This document shows positions 18,973-27,588 of a stretch of DNA of 64,000 nucleotides, in pieces. The stretch is from Segatella hominis. Lineage in GTDB: Bacteria; Bacteroidota; Bacteroidia; Bacteroidales; Bacteroidaceae. The stretch covers positions 2,749,501 to 2,813,500 of the forward strand of contig NZ_CP137559.1 of assembly GCF_019249725.2 (NCBI RefSeq), read 5' to 3'. Positions within the stretch are counted from its first letter, which is position 1; every line of letters begins with the position of its first letter. The notes beneath the pieces were generated by a model. That model worked only from the letters and a program-made list of their open reading frames with translations. It was not told the DNA's origin and ran no database searches. The position numbers and the translations under genes were made by a program.

Positions 18973-19809
18973 CTATTCAAGGTCCACATGCTTCACCTCC
19001 ACACTTTCATGCAGGAAGATCTGAGCAGACTCCTTGAATTTTTCCTCACTTTCAGTAGTCAGATACTGGCAGGTACCTTTCTTGGTAATCATATTCTCCA
19101 TGTCCTGATGCCGCTTCAAGTAATTTTTCAGACTCTCAGCTACATACATTCCTTGTGGCACAACCCGCACACCATCGGGAAGGTTTTTCACAATGCTGTT
19201 CATCAGCAATGGATAATGTGTACATCCCAAGATAATCGTATCTATGTCAGCATCTTTACGCATCAGTTGGTCAATGCGCTTCTTGACGAAATAATCAGCA
19301 CCCGGACTATCAGCCTCATTGGCTTCTACGATGGCAGCCCATAGCGGACAAGCGACACCGCTAACCTTGACTTCAGGCCAGAGTTTGGCAATCTCCAAGT
19401 CATAGCTTTGACTTTTGATAGTACCTTCCGTAGCCAACAGACCGACATGGTTACTCTTGGTGATATTACCGATAACCTCAGCAGTAGGTCGGATAATACC
19501 CAGCACACGGCGGCTTGGATCCAACTCAGGGATATCTCTTTGCTGGATAGAGCGAAGCGCCTTGGCTGAAGCCGTATTACAACCCAGAATCACCAGGTGG
19601 CAACCCATGGAAAACAGTTTGAGTACTGCCTGGCGCGTAAACTTATACACCACCTCGAAAGAGCGGGAACCATACGGCGCACGTGCATTATCACCCAAGT
19701 ACATATAGTCGTACTGAGGAAGAAGCTGACGAAGTCCATGCAGGATAGTCAACCCACCATATCCGGAATCAAATATTCCGATAGGACCAGGATTAGAAGG
19801 CAACATCAT
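18973..19809 (-). CDS. murI: Glutamate racemase
   Basis: 278 residues. The active site is complete: FDSGYGG with Asp14/Ser15, the first catalytic cysteine Cys77 in ILGCNTASAKAL, and the second, Cys196, with His198 in IILGCTHYPLL. MurI makes D-glutamate for peptidoglycan. The start overlaps the upstream OmpH gene by 4 nt, so it is translationally coupled to the envelope operon. The C-terminus (about 255-278) is slightly longer and more charged than in the shortest homologues. Confidence 0.97.
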   Translation of the reverse strand: MMLPSNPGPIGIFDSGYGGLTILHGLRQLLPQYDYMYLGDNARAPYGSRSFEVVYKFTRQAVLKLFSMGCHLVILGCNTASAKALRSIQQRDIPELDPSRRVLGIIRPTAEVIGNITKSNHVGLLATEGTIKSQSYDLEIAKLWPEVKVSGVACPLWAAIVEANEADSPGADYFVKKRIDQLMRKDADIDTIILGCTHYPLLMNSIVKNLPDGVRVVPQGMYVAESLKNYLKRHQDMENMITKKGTCQYLTTESEEKFKESAQIFLHESVEVKHVDLE

Positions 19810-20381
19810 TTCAAATTCTCCTTGATTAGTTCGGTAATATCCTCTCCCATCGCAGCATCAACGTATGGAAGTGAATCGTGGTCGGCATTCAGGATAAACG
19901 CATATCCTTTCGCCTTGCCTATCTTCTGCAAAGCCTCTCTGATTTGTTTTTTCAGAGGAGCATAAGCATCTTCCTCAGCCTGTTTCAGCAGACGTTCCGA
20001 CTCAGCTTTGAAAGCCATATTCTTAGCCATCAGTTCACGAAGTTCCGCCTGTCGTTTTTCCAGGATGGAAGGAGCGAAATTACGCTGACCATCCAGAAAC
20101 TCCTCATACTTGCTGTTAAACTCGTCCTCCGAGCGCTTGGTTTCGGCATCATACTTCAAGCGAAGATCGTCCATATGATGCTTGGCTATCGCATAACCAG
20201 GCATTGTACGAAAGACTTCTTCGAAGCTGAAATAGCCGAAACGGATTGCAGACGGAGCCTCTGCACCCGCAGTAGGAGCAGCAGTAGCCTCACTCGCTTT
20301 AGGAGCAGAATTAGCCACCTGCTGGGCAGATGCCAGCACAGGCATCATTGCCAGAACCAAATAAAGGAATGTCTTTTTCAT
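19806..20381 (-). CDS. OmpH/Skp-family periplasmic chaperone (third copy)
   Basis: 191 residues from the ATG at 20381; a second in-frame ATG directly before it (20384) and a far one at 20474 are possible, but the signal peptide starts at MKKTFLYLVLAMMP. Cleavage is after ASAQQ. An Ala/Pro/Thr-rich linker of about 25 residues precedes RFGYFSFEEVFRTMPGY, the first Skp strand. Then comes a long coiled-coil hairpin (about 75-150) rich in Lys/Glu. Skp-like trimers hold unfolded outer-membrane proteins for BamA. The linker is absent from the two sister genes and is the main odd feature. Confidence 0.88.
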   Translation of the reverse strand: MKKTFLYLVLAMMPVLASAQQVANSAPKASEATAAPTAGAEAPSAIRFGYFSFEEVFRTMPGYAIAKHHMDDLRLKYDAETKRSEDEFNSKYEEFLDGQRNFAPSILEKRQAELRELMAKNMAFKAESERLLKQAEEDAYAPLKKQIREALQKIGKAKGYAFILNADHDSLPYVDAAMGEDITELIKENLK

Positions 20382-20498
20382 CATGAAGTGTTGGATTAGA
20401 ATAGGCATATTCATACCTATTATATATAAATACTGAAAAGAGAAACAAGGGCAAGCACTTGTGCCTGCCCCCACTATCTTAGTTGGAAATAACCGAAA

Positions 20499-20984
20499 TT
20501 ACTTGATCTTAGCCTGTACTTCCTTAGTTACATCAACTACATTGGTACCTGTGTAAACAGCAGCACCTTCCTCGAAGATGTAAGTGTAGTTGCCAGCCTT
20601 ACCAACAGCCTCGATAGCAGTACGCACCTTAGCCACGATAGGCTGCATCAGCTCGCTGCTCTTCTTCTGTAATTCCTGCTGACCATCCTGATAAGCCTGC
20701 TGAATCTTCTGCTGAAGACCCTGCAACTCAGTTTCCTTCTGCTTCTTAGCAGTAGCGTTCATTGTGCTCTGAGCCTTCTGATACTCGTCAGCCTTGCGCT
20801 GGAACTCATCCTGCATAGACTTCAAATCGTTCTCCTTCTGCTTCTGGAGTGCCTCAAGCTCACCATTAGCTTTAGCAACATCAGGCAAAGCCTGCATGAT
20901 AGTCTGGGTATTTACCTTACCAAACTTCTGTGCCATCATTGTCATTGGTGCACAAAGCATCAACATTAAAATAAGCTTTTTCAT
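20499..20984 (-). CDS. OmpH/Skp-family periplasmic chaperone (second copy)
   Basis: 161 residues. The signal peptide MKKLILMLMLCAPMTMMA is followed by QKFGKVNTQTIMQALPDVA (first strand and helix). The central charged, Gln-rich coiled coil (about 40-115) forms the tentacle, and YIFEEGAAVYTGTNVVDVT is the closing strand. It is the middle gene of three consecutive OmpH paralogues between bamA and murI, and would guard nascent outer-membrane proteins crossing the periplasm. 99 bp separate it from the upstream copy. Confidence 0.92.
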   Translation of the reverse strand: MKKLILMLMLCAPMTMMAQKFGKVNTQTIMQALPDVAKANGELEALQKQKENDLKSMQDEFQRKADEYQKAQSTMNATAKKQKETELQGLQQKIQQAYQDGQQELQKKSSELMQPIVAKVRTAIEAVGKAGNYTYIFEEGAAVYTGTNVVDVTKEVQAKIK

Positions 20985-21083
20985 TGTTTTTATTCTTTTA
21001 ATTATTAATTTCCAAATAGGTTTTCAGATGGACATATTGTCCACAGTCAACTCACTTTTATAACTCTCGCTGCAAATATACAA

Positions 21084-21599
21084 CTAATTATTGGAATAAC
21101 CTAATTTTTGAAGCACTTCGTTGCTAATATCGATTTTTGGAGAACCAAATATGATACCAGCATTGCTGGCTCTGTCGAGCACCAGCGAATAGCCACGCAA
21201 ATCAGCGATTTCCTTCACTGCATTGTAGATTTCCTCCTGTATAGGAGTCATCAGCGCTTCACGCTTCTTGTAGAGTTCCCCTTCAGGTCCGAAGTATTTC
21301 TTCTTCAGATCACTGGCTTCCTTCTCCTTCTGCATGATGGCATCCTGCTTGGCTTTTTTCTGTTCCTGTGACAAGAAAACCACCTCGTTCTGATAGTTCT
21401 TGTACATAGTACTTGCCTCCAGATTGAGCGCCTCTACCTCAGCTTGCCATTTCTTGCTCACCTGATTCAACTGTTCGTTGGCACGCTCGTAAGCAGGCAC
21501 ATTCTTCAGGATATATTCCATATCAACCAGCGCATATTTCTGCGCATGGGCTGTGATGGCTGCTACAGCCATCATCAGCATCATCACGAATTTCTTCAT
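21084..21599 (-). CDS. OmpH/Skp-family periplasmic chaperone (first copy)
   Basis: 171 residues. The signal peptide MKKFVMMLMMAVAAITAHA precedes QKYALVDMEYILKNVPAYE, the canonical OmpH opening. The coiled-coil arms (about 45-125) are rich in Glu/Lys/Gln. The closing segment is LVLDRASNAGIIFGSPKIDIS. It is 77 bp downstream of bamA on the same strand, the usual chaperone-BAM linkage. It differs from its neighbours mainly in arm length. Confidence 0.93.
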   Translation of the reverse strand: MKKFVMMLMMAVAAITAHAQKYALVDMEYILKNVPAYERANEQLNQVSKKWQAEVEALNLEASTMYKNYQNEVVFLSQEQKKAKQDAIMQKEKEASDLKKKYFGPEGELYKKREALMTPIQEEIYNAVKEIADLRGYSLVLDRASNAGIIFGSPKIDISNEVLQKLGYSNN

Positions 21600-21676
21600 T
21601 TTATCTGTCCTCCACGAATTATTAATTCATCCATCTTTTAGCAAGAGGATACTTCACTCTTCGTTCTTCACTCAAC

Positions 21677-24313
21677 TTAGAACTCCTGGCCGAGGATAAA
21701 GTGGAACTGGCTTCCACCCTTCTTGTACTGGCTTCCGTTCCAAACCTTGTCGAAACCATAAGCCCAGTCGATACCCATCAAGCCGACCATTGGCAAGAAG
21801 ATACGTACACCGACACCGGCACTACGCTTCATGCTGAATGGATTGAACTTCTTGGTGTCATACCATGCATTACCAGCCTCTACGAAGGTCAAACCATAAA
21901 TAGTGGTATTACCCAAAAGGAACGGATAACGGAGTTCCAATGAGAAACGGTCGTATGCATAAGCATAGTAACCTGTGCTGGCACTATAAGATACAGAACC
22001 ATTCTCGTAACCACGGAGACCGATGGTTTCCTCACCATAATAGGATGAATAACCGCTCATACCATCACCACCCACATAGTAGGTCTCAAATGGACTCTTG
22101 TTGTATTTATTGTAAGCTCCCAACAAACCGAGTTCCACACGGGTCATCAACACAAAGCACTTCTGACCTCCGCTCAATGCGGTATAAGTCTTAGCCTTGA
22201 ACTTCCACTTATGATACTCTATCCAGCGATATTTCTCCTGCTGCTCCTGAGCATAAGTTGGTGAGTTTCTGTTGGTTGCCAGATGCTCATAATCCTTGTT
22301 GTTCATCAAGCTCCATGGTGGAGTCAGGTTGACAGAAGCCTCTACCTCAGAACCAGTACGTGGGAATAGCTGATTATCTGTGGATGTACGGTTCAGCGAA
22401 ATTGTCAAGTTCAAGTTATTCGCATTACCATTATTCATCAACATATAGCTCCAGTTCTTCATCATGTAGCGCTGGTAAGCCAACTGCACAGACAGAGTAA
22501 AGTAGTCATCCGGCCAACGGAGACGCTTACCCCAACCGAGGCTTACGCCGACCATCTGGATATACTTATCTGGGTCGTAATAATTCTCGTAGTTATTGTA
22601 ATAGCTGGAACCGTAACCATACATGTAGCTATAGTAGTTGTTCATGTAAGCACTGTTATAATAGTTGCTTGACACGTCAGTACTCTTACTATAGTATGCA
22701 CCTACACTGAACTGAACAGGTCGCTTGCCACCAAACCAGTTGGTAGAGTAGCTTACATTGTAGCTCTGATAGTAGGTACCATTGGTCTGTGCACCGATAC
22801 TGAGCACCTCTCCATCACCGATAGGCATGATACCACGATGCTCCTTGTTCTTGTTGAAGAGGTTGGCCATAGAGAAGTTGTTGAGCTTCAAGCCCACACG
22901 TCCAATGACACCAGTCTGTCCCCAACCGAGTGAGAACTCAATCTGGTCATTACTCTTCTGCTCCAGGTTCCAGTTGATATCCACAGTACCATCCTCATAG
23001 TTTGGCTTGATATCCGGGTTCACCTTTTCAGCATCAAAGTGTCCCATAGAAGCCAACTCACGGGCAGAACGCATGATAGCATCCTTAGAGAAGAGATCGC
23101 CTGGTTTCGTACGGAGTTCGCGGCGTACTACATTCTCATAGAGTCGGGTATTACCGTTGATGCGTACATGGCTCAGATAAGCCTGAGGGCCCTCAGTGAC
23201 GCGCATTTCGAGGTCGATAGAGTCGCCATCGATATTGATTTCGGCAGGATTGATGTTAGAGAACACATAACCATTATTATAATAGAGGTTTCCCACCGCA
23301 TCATCATCCTCATTCAAGCGCTTGTGCAAGAGTTTCTGATTATATACATCACCCTTCTTCATGGTGAGCAGAGCATTCAGACGGTCTGTATCATAGACAG
23401 TATTACCCACCCACGTGATATTACGGATGAAATATTGCTTACCCTCATCTACCTTCACATATACATTGACATGCTTCTCATCGTAGTTGCTGACGCTATC
23501 TTCCAGAATCTGGGCATCACGATAACCATACTCGTAGTATTTATCTATCAGCTTAGCCTTATCCTCTTTCCAGCGTTCAGGTGTAAACTTCTTAGATTTG
23601 AAGAAAGTAGCAAATTTTCCTGCCTCATGAGTCTTGGCGAATGCGCCTTTGGAGAATAAGCCACCCTTAATCTTGCGGTCAGAAAGTTTCTCATTGCCAT
23701 CGATGGTAATCTGATGAACCTTGATTTTCTCCTTTTTATCTACGATTACATCCAGGATAACCTGTCCCTTGTTGGCTACATCATCACGTTGGTTGATCTG
23801 GATATCCGCATTCTTGAAACCTTTGTCATCAAAGTATTTCTTGGCAAGAATCTTGGCACGGTCGAGCATGTTTGGAGTCACCTGTGTACCCTTTACCATA
23901 CCCAATTTCTGCTCCATATCCTCTCGCTCGCTCTTTTTCAGGCCGATATAGTTGATGTTAGAGATACGAGGGCGAACGGCCAGATAGATGTGGAGATAAA
24001 GTTTTTCGCCCACAATAGAGTCGGCAGCAATCGCCACTTTTGAAAACAGTCCATGCTTCCAATATCGCTTGACGGCATTGGTCACATCATCTCCCGGCAC
24101 ATCGATTCTATCACCGACCGACAGGCCAGAGATGCCAGTAAGCACATAATCCTCATATCCTTCCACTCCTGATACGTTGATGCCTCCAATGACCAGATTA
24201 CGGGGATTTCCTGCATACGAGATGTCAGGATTCACAATCTTGTCTTGTGCCGTCACCTGCAAACAAGCCATTACACCGAACAGCAGGATGAAAACCTTTC
24301 TTATCTTATTCAT
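21677..24313 (-). CDS. bamA: Outer-membrane protein assembly factor BamA
   Basis: 878 residues. The signal peptide ends about residue 22 (VTAQ). Five POTRA domains fill roughly 40-455, visible as repeated patterns such as GYRDAQILEDSVSNYDEKHVNVYVKVDEG and VRINGNTRLYENVVRREL. A 16-strand barrel follows (about 470-878) with the lid-loop signature GLRGYEN and a terminal Phe (FHFILGQEF). BamA folds and inserts outer-membrane proteins. A Tyr/Asn/Ser-rich insertion of about 45 residues near 575-620 sits in an early barrel loop and looks surface-exposed. The gene lies between uppS and the OmpH chaperone genes, as in other Bacteroidota. Confidence 0.97.
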   Translation of the reverse strand: MNKIRKVFILLFGVMACLQVTAQDKIVNPDISYAGNPRNLVIGGINVSGVEGYEDYVLTGISGLSVGDRIDVPGDDVTNAVKRYWKHGLFSKVAIAADSIVGEKLYLHIYLAVRPRISNINYIGLKKSEREDMEQKLGMVKGTQVTPNMLDRAKILAKKYFDDKGFKNADIQINQRDDVANKGQVILDVIVDKKEKIKVHQITIDGNEKLSDRKIKGGLFSKGAFAKTHEAGKFATFFKSKKFTPERWKEDKAKLIDKYYEYGYRDAQILEDSVSNYDEKHVNVYVKVDEGKQYFIRNITWVGNTVYDTDRLNALLTMKKGDVYNQKLLHKRLNEDDDAVGNLYYNNGYVFSNINPAEINIDGDSIDLEMRVTEGPQAYLSHVRINGNTRLYENVVRRELRTKPGDLFSKDAIMRSARELASMGHFDAEKVNPDIKPNYEDGTVDINWNLEQKSNDQIEFSLGWGQTGVIGRVGLKLNNFSMANLFNKNKEHRGIMPIGDGEVLSIGAQTNGTYYQSYNVSYSTNWFGGKRPVQFSVGAYYSKSTDVSSNYYNSAYMNNYYSYMYGYGSSYYNNYENYYDPDKYIQMVGVSLGWGKRLRWPDDYFTLSVQLAYQRYMMKNWSYMLMNNGNANNLNLTISLNRTSTDNQLFPRTGSEVEASVNLTPPWSLMNNKDYEHLATNRNSPTYAQEQQEKYRWIEYHKWKFKAKTYTALSGGQKCFVLMTRVELGLLGAYNKYNKSPFETYYVGGDGMSGYSSYYGEETIGLRGYENGSVSYSASTGYYAYAYDRFSLELRYPFLLGNTTIYGLTFVEAGNAWYDTKKFNPFSMKRSAGVGVRIFLPMVGLMGIDWAYGFDKVWNGSQYKKGGSQFHFILGQEF

Positions 24314-24376
24314 TTACTTATTATGTATATTTTCAAATGTATTCTTTCCTAATATGACTCCCGAGTAATAGTAGCA

Positions 24377-25129
24377 TTACTCTCCTTTTTCCACCTGAGC
24401 CTCAGTTTTGCCAAACCTGCGCTGACGATTCTGATAGTCAGCTATTGCCTTCTGGAGATCTTCCTCCATGAAATCTGGCCAGTAGGTATCGCAGAAATAC
24501 AACTCAGAATAAGCTATCTGCCACAAGAGATAATTGCTGATGCGCAATTCACCGCCCGTACGGATCAGGAGATCAGGATCTGGCATAAAGTTGGTTTCGA
24601 GATGCTTGGCGAAATTCTCCTCAGTCAATTCACCAGCTATCTCATCATAGCTTTTCTTGCCATCAGCCATCGCATCCTTCAGGGAACGTCTCATTGCTTC
24701 CATGATTTCCCAACGAGAAGAGTAGCTCAAAGCCACCACCATCGTCATGGCGTCATTCTTAGCCGTATGTTCCATGGTCTCCTGCAACTTTTCCTGCACA
24801 GGCTTTGGCAAACGACCTATATCACCTATCACACGGAAGCGTACATTGTTCTTCATGAAGATTTCATCCTCAAGAGAAGTGAGTACAAGTCCCATCAGAG
24901 CAGCCACCTCGTCGGCAGGACGATTCCAGTTTTCCGTAGAAAAAGTATAGAGTGTAAGATATTTCACACCTAAGCGAGTACATTCTGAAGTGATACGACG
25001 AACGGTATCCACACCAGCCTGATGGCCGAAACTTCTTTCTTTGCCTCGCTCCATCGCCCATCGCCCGTTACCATCCATGATGATGGCAATATGCTCTGGT
25101 ATTCTGCTCATATCTAAGTTTGTTGCCAT
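24377..25129 (-). CDS. uppS: Isoprenyl transferase (undecaprenyl diphosphate synthase)
   Basis: 250 residues, typical for cis-prenyltransferases. The catalytic Asp19 lies in [13 protein letters not shown], followed by [30 protein letters not shown]. The C-terminal signature is [27 protein letters not shown]. It elongates farnesyl diphosphate to the C55 carrier used for peptidoglycan and surface glycans. The start overlaps the stop of the upstream DUF6089 gene (TAATG), so the two are coupled; bamA follows after 63 bp. Confidence 0.97.
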   Translation of the reverse strand: MATNLDMSRIPEHIAIIMDGNGRWAMERGKERSFGHQAGVDTVRRITSECTRLGVKYLTLYTFSTENWNRPADEVAALMGLVLTSLEDEIFMKNNVRFRVIGDIGRLPKPVQEKLQETMEHTAKNDAMTMVVALSYSSRWEIMEAMRRSLKDAMADGKKSYDEIAGELTEENFAKHLETNFMPDPDLLIRTGGELRISNYLLWQIAYSELYFCDTYWPDFMEEDLQKAIADYQNRQRRFGKTEAQVEKGE

Positions 25130-25812
25130 TATTCTTCTTTATTACATGTTCTACATTTTGCCTTGAAACTATAGGTTATTGTGAGCTGCAGCATGGAATA
25201 GCAGTCTGTATTCTTGAATGCACCGCTGCTCTTCACTCTATAGGGGTCTTTCACTCCATCCAGTTCATCATTCAGAGAGAAATGGAATCCCCAGTCTAAA
25301 CCTACATTCAGCCGTTCTCTGACTTTATATTTCACACCTATACCGATAGGCACATTGGCGGTAAAGACACTTTTGCTGCCTCCAGACACGGAAGTAGCTC
25401 CCAGTCCGCCATAAATATAGGGTGTCAACCGCTTGGCTCCTCGATAGTCTCTTCCTGTACCGTAAGGCCAGAAATTATACTCGAAGATGAGACTTACATC
25501 CACCACATTATGATTGAACTCATAGGTTGACTCTGCATAATCCGGATAATAAGTCTTGACATCCGCCGACGATCCTTTCAGTTTTCCATAACTGGCGCTC
25601 AGGCGCAAGTCTTTATAAGGGTCGAAATTGTATCTCCAAAGCAGCGAGGCCATCGGCTGCATGTTTTTCAACACGTTGCCATTGAAATCACCCTCGTAAC
25701 TGACCATTCCTACCCCCGCACCTATCTCCATGCGATATTGGGGATCATCCTGGGCGCTGATGTGGACAAGAGCAACCACCAAACCGATTATCGTCAGAAC
25801 TATTCTGTGCAT
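25129..25812 (-). CDS. DUF6089-like secreted beta-barrel protein
   Basis: 227 residues from the ATG at 25812; the upstream in-frame start at 25872 would put 20 non-signal residues before the signal peptide [21 protein letters not shown]. The mature part starts [21 protein letters not shown] and consists of alternating strands, resembling an 8-10-strand OmpA-like barrel ([34 protein letters not shown]). It ends in a cysteine-containing CRTCNKEE tail. Its usual place before uppS-bamA in Bacteroidota suggests an envelope-biogenesis role, but no function is established. The family name is from pattern recognition. Confidence 0.78.
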   Translation of the reverse strand: MHRIVLTIIGLVVALVHISAQDDPQYRMEIGAGVGMVSYEGDFNGNVLKNMQPMASLLWRYNFDPYKDLRLSASYGKLKGSSADVKTYYPDYAESTYEFNHNVVDVSLIFEYNFWPYGTGRDYRGAKRLTPYIYGGLGATSVSGGSKSVFTANVPIGIGVKYKVRERLNVGLDWGFHFSLNDELDGVKDPYRVKSSGAFKNTDCYSMLQLTITYSFKAKCRTCNKEE

Positions 25813-25856
25813 TTTACACCTTATTATATATATAGACTCAAGAGAAAGAAATAAGT

Positions 25857-27275
25857 TTATTCCTTTCTCCATCCATCTCTATTATATCTTCCTTTCCAGA
25901 CGTATCCGTTGTTGATAACCCAATAATAGTTATTGGCATCACGTACGAAAGCAGCTGGTCTGCTTACTGCAAATTCAGCAGGCATCACAACCGTTGTATC
26001 CACACTCCAGTCTAAGCCAGTCTTGCTCACATACCACTTACATTTTTCTACAGTTGTACTACCCACTTTATAATCGCCAGCAGCCAAAGCCACATAACCG
26101 CTATCGTTGAGCGCCACCTGGAGGGTATTGAGATAAGGCAACATGCCAGCCTGATGAGGCTGATATTCTACATAGTTCCACTGATAAGAATCTGTAGCTT
26201 CACCAGCATCAAAAGTGCGAGTCCAGATCGTTGCGACCGTATCCTTCTTTTCATTCTCACGAACCTTTCGATTACCGAGGAGAAGAAGGTTTTCTGCGCC
26301 TTTCACAGAACGAACAGGCTTAACCACCAAACTGAGGTTTTCTGTTGGCAGGAAGTCTGCGCCCTTGTCATCCATTGCATCAGGAGTCCAGCTGGCACCA
26401 TTGTCCTTAGATACGGCAATACCAGCAGCAGTATAAGCATACAGATAGTTGCTACTTGCGCCAATCAACTGCAGAAGAGAGGCGTCAGTAGTAACAGATT
26501 CCCAATTGATAGCATCATCAGACTTGAGAACTTCGCCATTATTGAGAATATAGAGTTTACCATCCTTAGCGATTGCGCTCTTATAGGCATCCTCACCCAA
26601 AGCAACATTAGGAGTTAGAGGATTTCCAAAAGCACCACCATTCAGGCCAGTCTTGAAAATCTTGGTACCACCATTACTCTTACCGAAAACATAGACACAG
26701 TTGCCCGCAGAAACGGCTTTCATGCCAGCCAAAGCTGCCAAGTCACCATTCTGGGCTGCAAGAGAATGCCATACGAAGGAATCAGGACCTTCTTTGTGTA
26801 CATTTACGGTAATCGTATAAGTACGATATGCAGAATAATCGTTGTTATATACTCGGATTTCCTTTGGTTTAGAGAAATCTACGGAGTCAGAGCTGGAATA
26901 ATAAGCCAAAGAGTCTTTATTATCCTTATCTTTCAGCACCCAAAGCAGCGGACTGCTCTGCTTGGCTGTGATAGAAGCCAAGGCAGCACTGATCTTTGTC
27001 CCAACAGGCAAAGAGTCTGCATTATAGATCTTACCAGCGGTCTGATCTATATAAAATTTATAATTAGAACCAGCAATCGTGGTAGCATAAGTTGAATCCT
27101 TCGTACCATCCGATGTCTTTCCCAGATAATAGCGATTCATCGTGCCAAGAGAAAAAGCAGTGATGGCAGTATCATGGGTATATTCAATATTTGTATCATC
27201 GTCACTGCTCAAACATGAAGACAATGACAGGCCTGCAGAAAGGAGCAGGATGAAAGCAAAAAACTTCCTTTTCAT
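25857..27275 (-). CDS. Large outer-membrane lipoprotein, DUF6242-like
   Basis: 472 residues. The lipoprotein signal peptide MKRKFFAFILLLSAGLSLSSC has its lipobox at Cys21, followed by acidic SSDDD, the pattern for Bacteroidota surface or outer-membrane lipoproteins. A first beta domain (about 30-160) ends YNNDYSAYRTYTITVNVH. The second part (about 165-470) is a propeller-like array of strands with repeated Trp-containing turns (AINWESVTTDASL, NGASWTPDAMDDKG, GLDWSVDTTVVMP). This resembles sialidase/BNR-type blades without any catalytic signature. Likely ligand-binding or structural. The DUF6242 name is from memory. It probably heads the DUF6089-uppS-bamA operon. Confidence 0.7.
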   Translation of the reverse strand: MKRKFFAFILLLSAGLSLSSCLSSDDDTNIEYTHDTAITAFSLGTMNRYYLGKTSDGTKDSTYATTIAGSNYKFYIDQTAGKIYNADSLPVGTKISAALASITAKQSSPLLWVLKDKDNKDSLAYYSSSDSVDFSKPKEIRVYNNDYSAYRTYTITVNVHKEGPDSFVWHSLAAQNGDLAALAGMKAVSAGNCVYVFGKSNGGTKIFKTGLNGGAFGNPLTPNVALGEDAYKSAIAKDGKLYILNNGEVLKSDDAINWESVTTDASLLQLIGASSNYLYAYTAAGIAVSKDNGASWTPDAMDDKGADFLPTENLSLVVKPVRSVKGAENLLLLGNRKVRENEKKDTVATIWTRTFDAGEATDSYQWNYVEYQPHQAGMLPYLNTLQVALNDSGYVALAAGDYKVGSTTVEKCKWYVSKTGLDWSVDTTVVMPAEFAVSRPAAFVRDANNYYWVINNGYVWKGRYNRDGWRKE

Positions 27276-27430
27276 TCTTATTTATTTATTTTTAGCTGCA
27301 AATTTACAGAGAATTCTTCAAATAAAGCCCCTTTTTGTCGGTTTATTATGCAAATTATTGATTTTATCGGTAATTTTTAAGTTTGTTTAGTGATTATTCC
27401 CAACAATCAAGGCATTTTTGAGAGGAAAAA

Positions 27431-27507
27431 CTTTAAAAAAATGAGAAATGACAAATGAGAAAGACTTTAAAATGAGAAATGACAAATGACAAATGAGAAA
27501 TGGGAAA
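27431..27507. repeat. Low-complexity direct repeats of an ATGAGAAATGACA motif
   Basis: Two longer units beginning CTTTAAAA and containing ATGAGAAATGACAAATGA start at about 27431 and 27464, with further partial ATGACA/ATGAGA copies to 27507. The stretch is nearly devoid of C and T on the plus strand apart from the ATG and CTTT steps. Confidence 0.7.
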
Positions 27508-27518
27508 CTAAAAAAAAA

Positions 27519-27550
27519 GAGTCCCATCCCTCTTTCGAGAGATAGGACCC
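27519..27550 (-). terminator. pckA terminator with GAAA tetraloop
   Basis: As minus-strand RNA a 14-nt arm pairs fully, with G-U wobbles, around a GAAA loop (GGGUCCUAUCUCUC against GAGGGAUGGGACUC) and is followed by a run of about nine U. On the plus strand the wobble positions become mismatches, so it is directional. Confidence 0.85.
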
Positions 27551-27588
27551 TAATATGATAATTCTTAATAATTCGAAGTTTCGAATGA

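Larger units (their letters stand above)
27276..27588. other. Intergenic stretch between the DUF6242-like gene and pckA
   Basis: 313 bp without a convincing gene. It holds a minus-strand TAAATTTG box (27299-27306) likely serving the lipoprotein gene, an A-rich direct-repeat block (27431-27507) and the pckA terminator (27519-27550). An open frame here on the minus strand is low-complexity Phe/Leu/Ser and overlaps pckA; I do not regard it as coding. Confidence 0.7.
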
